DNA of 64,000 bases from Bacteroidota bacterium (GTDB lineage: Bacteria; Bacteroidota; Bacteroidia; Flavobacteriales_D; Crocinitomicaceae): assembly GCA_030148165.1 (NCBI GenBank), contig JASBTZ010000003.1:186001-250000 (forward strand), in the 5' to 3' direction. This document shows, in pieces, positions 61,425 through 64,000 of this stretch (positions within the stretch are counted from its first letter, which is position 1; each line of letters begins with the position of its first letter). The notes beneath the pieces are model-generated. The model saw only the letters and a program-made list of their open reading frames with translations. It searched no databases and was not told where the DNA came from. Made by a program: the position numbers and the translations under genes.

Positions 61425-62966
61425 TTACGCGAACTTTCGACTGAACCGAGGTAGTATAGCTCGATATCGAATAAACATGAAAAGCATCAGCAATGCCATC
61501 CCCGACAATATTCCAATCTTGATCCATTTATTTGGATCCTCGAAATCACTTGGGAATCCCGGAATGATCTCTCCTTTATCGTCTTCGATATCATTTAATA
61601 ATCTTTTATCCTTTAGCTTATCGTAATACTCCTGTACATATCCTTTATACTGTGATGTGTTCCACGATGTCAAATCGTTCAGATTATCCAACTCTGTAGC
61701 ACGCTTCTTAATCAATCCGGCAAGGTAACGCTGACCATCATCACAGCTCAAATCTCCACCTGCAGGATTCGTCAGTATGTAACGAGCTTGAAAGTTCTGT
61801 TTGTTTGGCGTTTCGTGAAAAGTAAGATCCTGCGGATGAGTTTCTCTCGAATAACGGACGTGAAGACGCGTGAAATACACCTCATTGCTCGCCTGATTGT
61901 CACTGGTGATTGCCCAATCCACACCTGCTTTCTGAAGATCGGTGAAGATTGGTGGTGGCCCAACGCAAGGATCGCATTTAACTCCAGGATTTCTCGGACT
62001 TACATTCCATGCATACTCCAGAAAGATTGCTGACTTATTCTCCTTCATGTGTGCTTTATCGAAGAGATCGACATAGAATTTTCCGAATTTGTTCCGCACA
62101 AATAAAGGCACATTCTTATTGGTTGGAATCTCTGTTGTTCGATAATTCGTGCACTCTATCCTACCCTTCTTAGAGAATGCGTAAACAATCATGTCCTGAT
62201 CACCTGTAGCATTAGCCATGCCTAAACGAATTGGTAACATGAATTTGTTTGAATTGAAACTTATCTGCAATGGTCGTAAACTTCTTGCCTTATTCATTTC
62301 CGGATCGTCAATGTATTTCTTCACGTTCCCTACTCCGCTTAGCTTTTCCAGCTTTTCCACATCGACCTTGACAACGAAGAATTTCATGTTGTTCTTGATA
62401 TACGGTTCCAGAACCTCTTCTGCCTGCGAAGGAATTTTATAGCCGTTTTCAACTAACCACGTCTTCAAACCATTTGATTTTTTCGCAGAAAGAATCAGAA
62501 TATCGTATTCCTCTACTTCGTATTTAGCCTCGATGGTTACACCCAGATCCTTATCTCGTTTCTCTCCTTGAACTGAAGTAGACGCGACCTCTGACAACGT
62601 CATAGTTCTGTCCAGTGACATTTCATAAAACATTTCCTGAGCACATGGATTACGGTCAAAATACTCTACTAATCGTGGCCCGGAATAGGCATCCAATTTA
62701 TTAAATAAAGATGCTTCTGATATTCTGATATCATCACGTTCCAAAACCACCGGAACAGGCACTACCATAGCGAAGTCCTTCACGTCACCACTAAAGTCAT
62801 TGGACATTGTAATAGTCGTTTTATCGCCATCACGTACCAAAATAACCTGAGATGATTTATTGAATAGTTTTGTATCTGCCTTTGCGACATAAAAGCCGCA
62901 GAATGAAATTGCTGTCAAACTTATTAGACAAACGACTGCTGTTAGAAAATAAACTCTTCTTTTCAT
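61425..62966 (-). CDS. DUF2330-type membrane-anchored protein
   Basis: After a signal peptide or N-terminal TM, the protein begins KSSQVILVRDGDKTTITMSN then GDVKDFAMVVPVPVVLERDD, the hallmark of DUF2330. A second TM lies near residues 483-500. Several Cys are present (YFDRNPCAQEM, KCDPCVGPPP). Function is unknown. It follows the RnfD-like gene by 1 bp, so the two are in one operon and may work together. Confidence 0.8.
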   Translation of the reverse strand: MKRRVYFLTAVVCLISLTAISFCGFYVAKADTKLFNKSSQVILVRDGDKTTITMSNDFSGDVKDFAMVVPVPVVLERDDIRISEASLFNKLDAYSGPRLVEYFDRNPCAQEMFYEMSLDRTMTLSEVASTSVQGEKRDKDLGVTIEAKYEVEEYDILILSAKKSNGLKTWLVENGYKIPSQAEEVLEPYIKNNMKFFVVKVDVEKLEKLSGVGNVKKYIDDPEMNKARSLRPLQISFNSNKFMLPIRLGMANATGDQDMIVYAFSKKGRIECTNYRTTEIPTNKNVPLFVRNKFGKFYVDLFDKAHMKENKSAIFLEYAWNVSPRNPGVKCDPCVGPPPIFTDLQKAGVDWAITSDNQASNEVYFTRLHVRYSRETHPQDLTFHETPNKQNFQARYILTNPAGGDLSCDDGQRYLAGLIKKRATELDNLNDLTSWNTSQYKGYVQEYYDKLKDKRLLNDIEDDKGEIIPGFPSDFEDPNKWIKIGILSGMALLMLFMFIRYRAILPRFSRKFA

Positions 62967-62967
62967 A

Positions 62968-63837
62968 TTATTCAGATTTGATTAGATGTTTTTTGTTGAT
63001 CCATTCGAACTTCAACGAAGGATAGATTTTATCGAGAAATACCGTTACGGGTGTCATAAAGAAAAGTACCCAGATCGGTGCTGTATAGATTTGCATCCAG
63101 TTGGTCAAGATGAAAGTTGCTCCTGCCAATATCACAGACCATAGGATTCTTGCCTTTCTGGAATTCGGTATCGTCATCGGATCCGTTATCATGAAAAAGG
63201 CAAATAATAGAAAAGTCCCGCTGGAGAACTTGTGATATAATACATCCATGGTCCACCCCTGATACAATACCGTTCGAAAATACTCCATCGCGAAAAGCGC
63301 GATCAGGAAGGTTATGGTTGTTTCCAGTCGACCAATGCGCATCAGAACTACAGCTCCCAGGAAAGAAATGCCAAATAAGAAAATAGCACTACTTCCCCAT
63401 TGTCCGGGTGAGATCCAGGCGTCCTGAAACATGAGGATGGAAATAATGATTCCAAAATTTGCCGGGTTGAACAGGTGCTTGTTTTTAATACGGATCAAAA
63501 ACTTGCTCGATATGGCTAAAACACCTGCCAATCCCAGCGTTAACAACGACGTTGATTGTAGCAGGATCGTCAATCCTAAGGCTGTTATCAGACCACTTTT
63601 TAATCCGCGCATATCCGCAGAAACGATCTTCAGCCAAATAAACTGTGTTGTCAAACATGAACCAATTACCACGCCTACCTCTTCCCATCCGATGTTCCAA
63701 TCGAGCTCAACAATTCCATAGATAAGAAAGATTGAAAGATAGATGATCTGAAAGTGACGCGCATCCTTCAGAAAGGATCTCGTTTTATTTAAAATGTTTT
63801 CGACAGGCATGCTTCTAATAGATTCAACTTGACTCAT
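62968..63837 (-). CDS. RnfD/NqrB-like membrane protein
   Basis: The protein has about eight to nine TM helices and the RnfD/NqrB motifs NKHLFNPANFGIIIS and GTFLLFAFFMITDPMTIP. RnfD and NqrB carry a covalent FMN on a Thr in a conserved SGAT-like loop; that loop is not obvious here, so the protein may lack FMN. No other rnf or nqr genes are adjacent. It starts 1 bp upstream of the DUF2330 gene. Confidence 0.78.
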   Translation of the reverse strand: MSQVESIRSMPVENILNKTRSFLKDARHFQIIYLSIFLIYGIVELDWNIGWEEVGVVIGSCLTTQFIWLKIVSADMRGLKSGLITALGLTILLQSTSLLTLGLAGVLAISSKFLIRIKNKHLFNPANFGIIISILMFQDAWISPGQWGSSAIFLFGISFLGAVVLMRIGRLETTITFLIALFAMEYFRTVLYQGWTMDVLYHKFSSGTFLLFAFFMITDPMTIPNSRKARILWSVILAGATFILTNWMQIYTAPIWVLFFMTPVTVFLDKIYPSLKFEWINKKHLIKSE

Positions 63838-63953
63838 AATTCCATATTTGTATGTAATTGTACTTTGATACAGTCATTCTTTTAATGCGTTCAAAAAAAC
63901 ATTGAATTTCATTTAGTCTATTCCGGTTCGCCAGTCGATTTGTCCGATTCACC

Positions 63954-64000
63954 ATGCTATTGGGTCAACTGACAAACATCCCCATTGAAAAGCACCATCT
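63954..64000 (+). CDS. Possible start of a plus-strand gene, cut by the window end
   Basis: An ATG at 63954 opens a frame reading MLLGQLTNIPIEKHHL to the window end. The start could belong to an oxidoreductase of the selenide-dikinase or NADH dehydrogenase type, but there is too little sequence to judge. It is divergent from the RnfD-like gene. Confidence 0.25.
   Translation, partial: MLLGQLTNIPIEKHH

Noticed and set aside
1-64000. CRISPR array, rRNA, tRNA or transposase gene
   Set aside because: No regularly spaced repeats, conserved rRNA stretches, tRNA-like cloverleaf or DDE/recombinase motif was recognised by eye; a tRNA scan could still find one.

Overview
The window comes from a free-living member of the Bacteroidota, most likely Flavobacteriales. 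At least nine proteins end in a type IX secretion (T9SS) type A sorting domain. Families largely restricted to this phylum are present (DUF4421, DUF4919, a DUF6089/PorG-like barrel, a GldJ/GldK-like protein). The promoter boxes I can see fit TAnnTTTG, and Shine-Dalgarno sequences are rare. No rRNA, tRNA or CRISPR array was recognised by eye.

Layout. 1-3.7 kb: a tightly overlapping operon (MCE/MlaD protein, membrane Fe-S protein, HAD-like phosphatase, second Fe-S protein, small conserved protein). 3.7-7.5 kb: envelope and secreted proteins, including one with an ALK-like glycine-rich domain. 7.5-14 kb: TPR/SpoIIE phosphatase, methyltransferase, di-haem peroxidase, and a convergent operon of two multicopper oxidases plus a T9SS protein. 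14.2-17.6 kb: ECF sigma factor, a partner with a GldM-like tail, a PorG-like barrel, a DUF4919 protein. 17.7-26.5 kb: pyrD, HMG-CoA lyase, lipoproteins, a rhodanese, T9SS proteins, a cytochrome P450. 26.5-36.7 kb: mostly minus-strand envelope genes, including seven small multi-pass membrane proteins that share a short acidic/hydrophobic C-terminal tail motif, a CotH-like protein, a SIMPL-like protein and a GldJ/GldK-like protein.

36.75-42.87 kb is an AT-rich accessory island and the most interesting part. Its core is bounded by two copies of an imperfect 32-bp direct repeat, each the right end of a larger inverted-repeat (attC-like) element. It carries a minus-strand CBASS-like operon (patatin phospholipase, E2-like protein, CD-NTase) led by a glycine-zipper membrane protein with a GIY-YIG nuclease-like domain. 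An XRE regulator lies upstream. Divergently there is a two-gene unit that pairs a diadenylate-cyclase (DAC/DisA_N) domain protein with a Cap15-like two-TM beta-barrel protein. By architecture this pair looks like a nucleotide-signal synthase plus membrane effector, analogous to CBASS or Panoptes but with a DAC synthase; I cannot name it as an established system. The gap between XRE and the CBASS-like operon holds a candidate small RNA and a set of TTGACAA repeats. Truncated genes sit at both ends of the island.

43-64 kb returns to ordinary chromosome: CNNM transporter, nitroreductase, an acidic lipoprotein/basic protein pair, coiled-coil lipoprotein, NmrA-type reductase, DEAD-box helicase, SRPBCC and GNAT proteins, two tiny single-TM proteins, further T9SS proteins, MtfA-like peptidase, thioredoxin, a DUF2330 protein and an RnfD-like membrane protein.

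All calls rest on reading the sequence and on recalled family knowledge. No database search was run.
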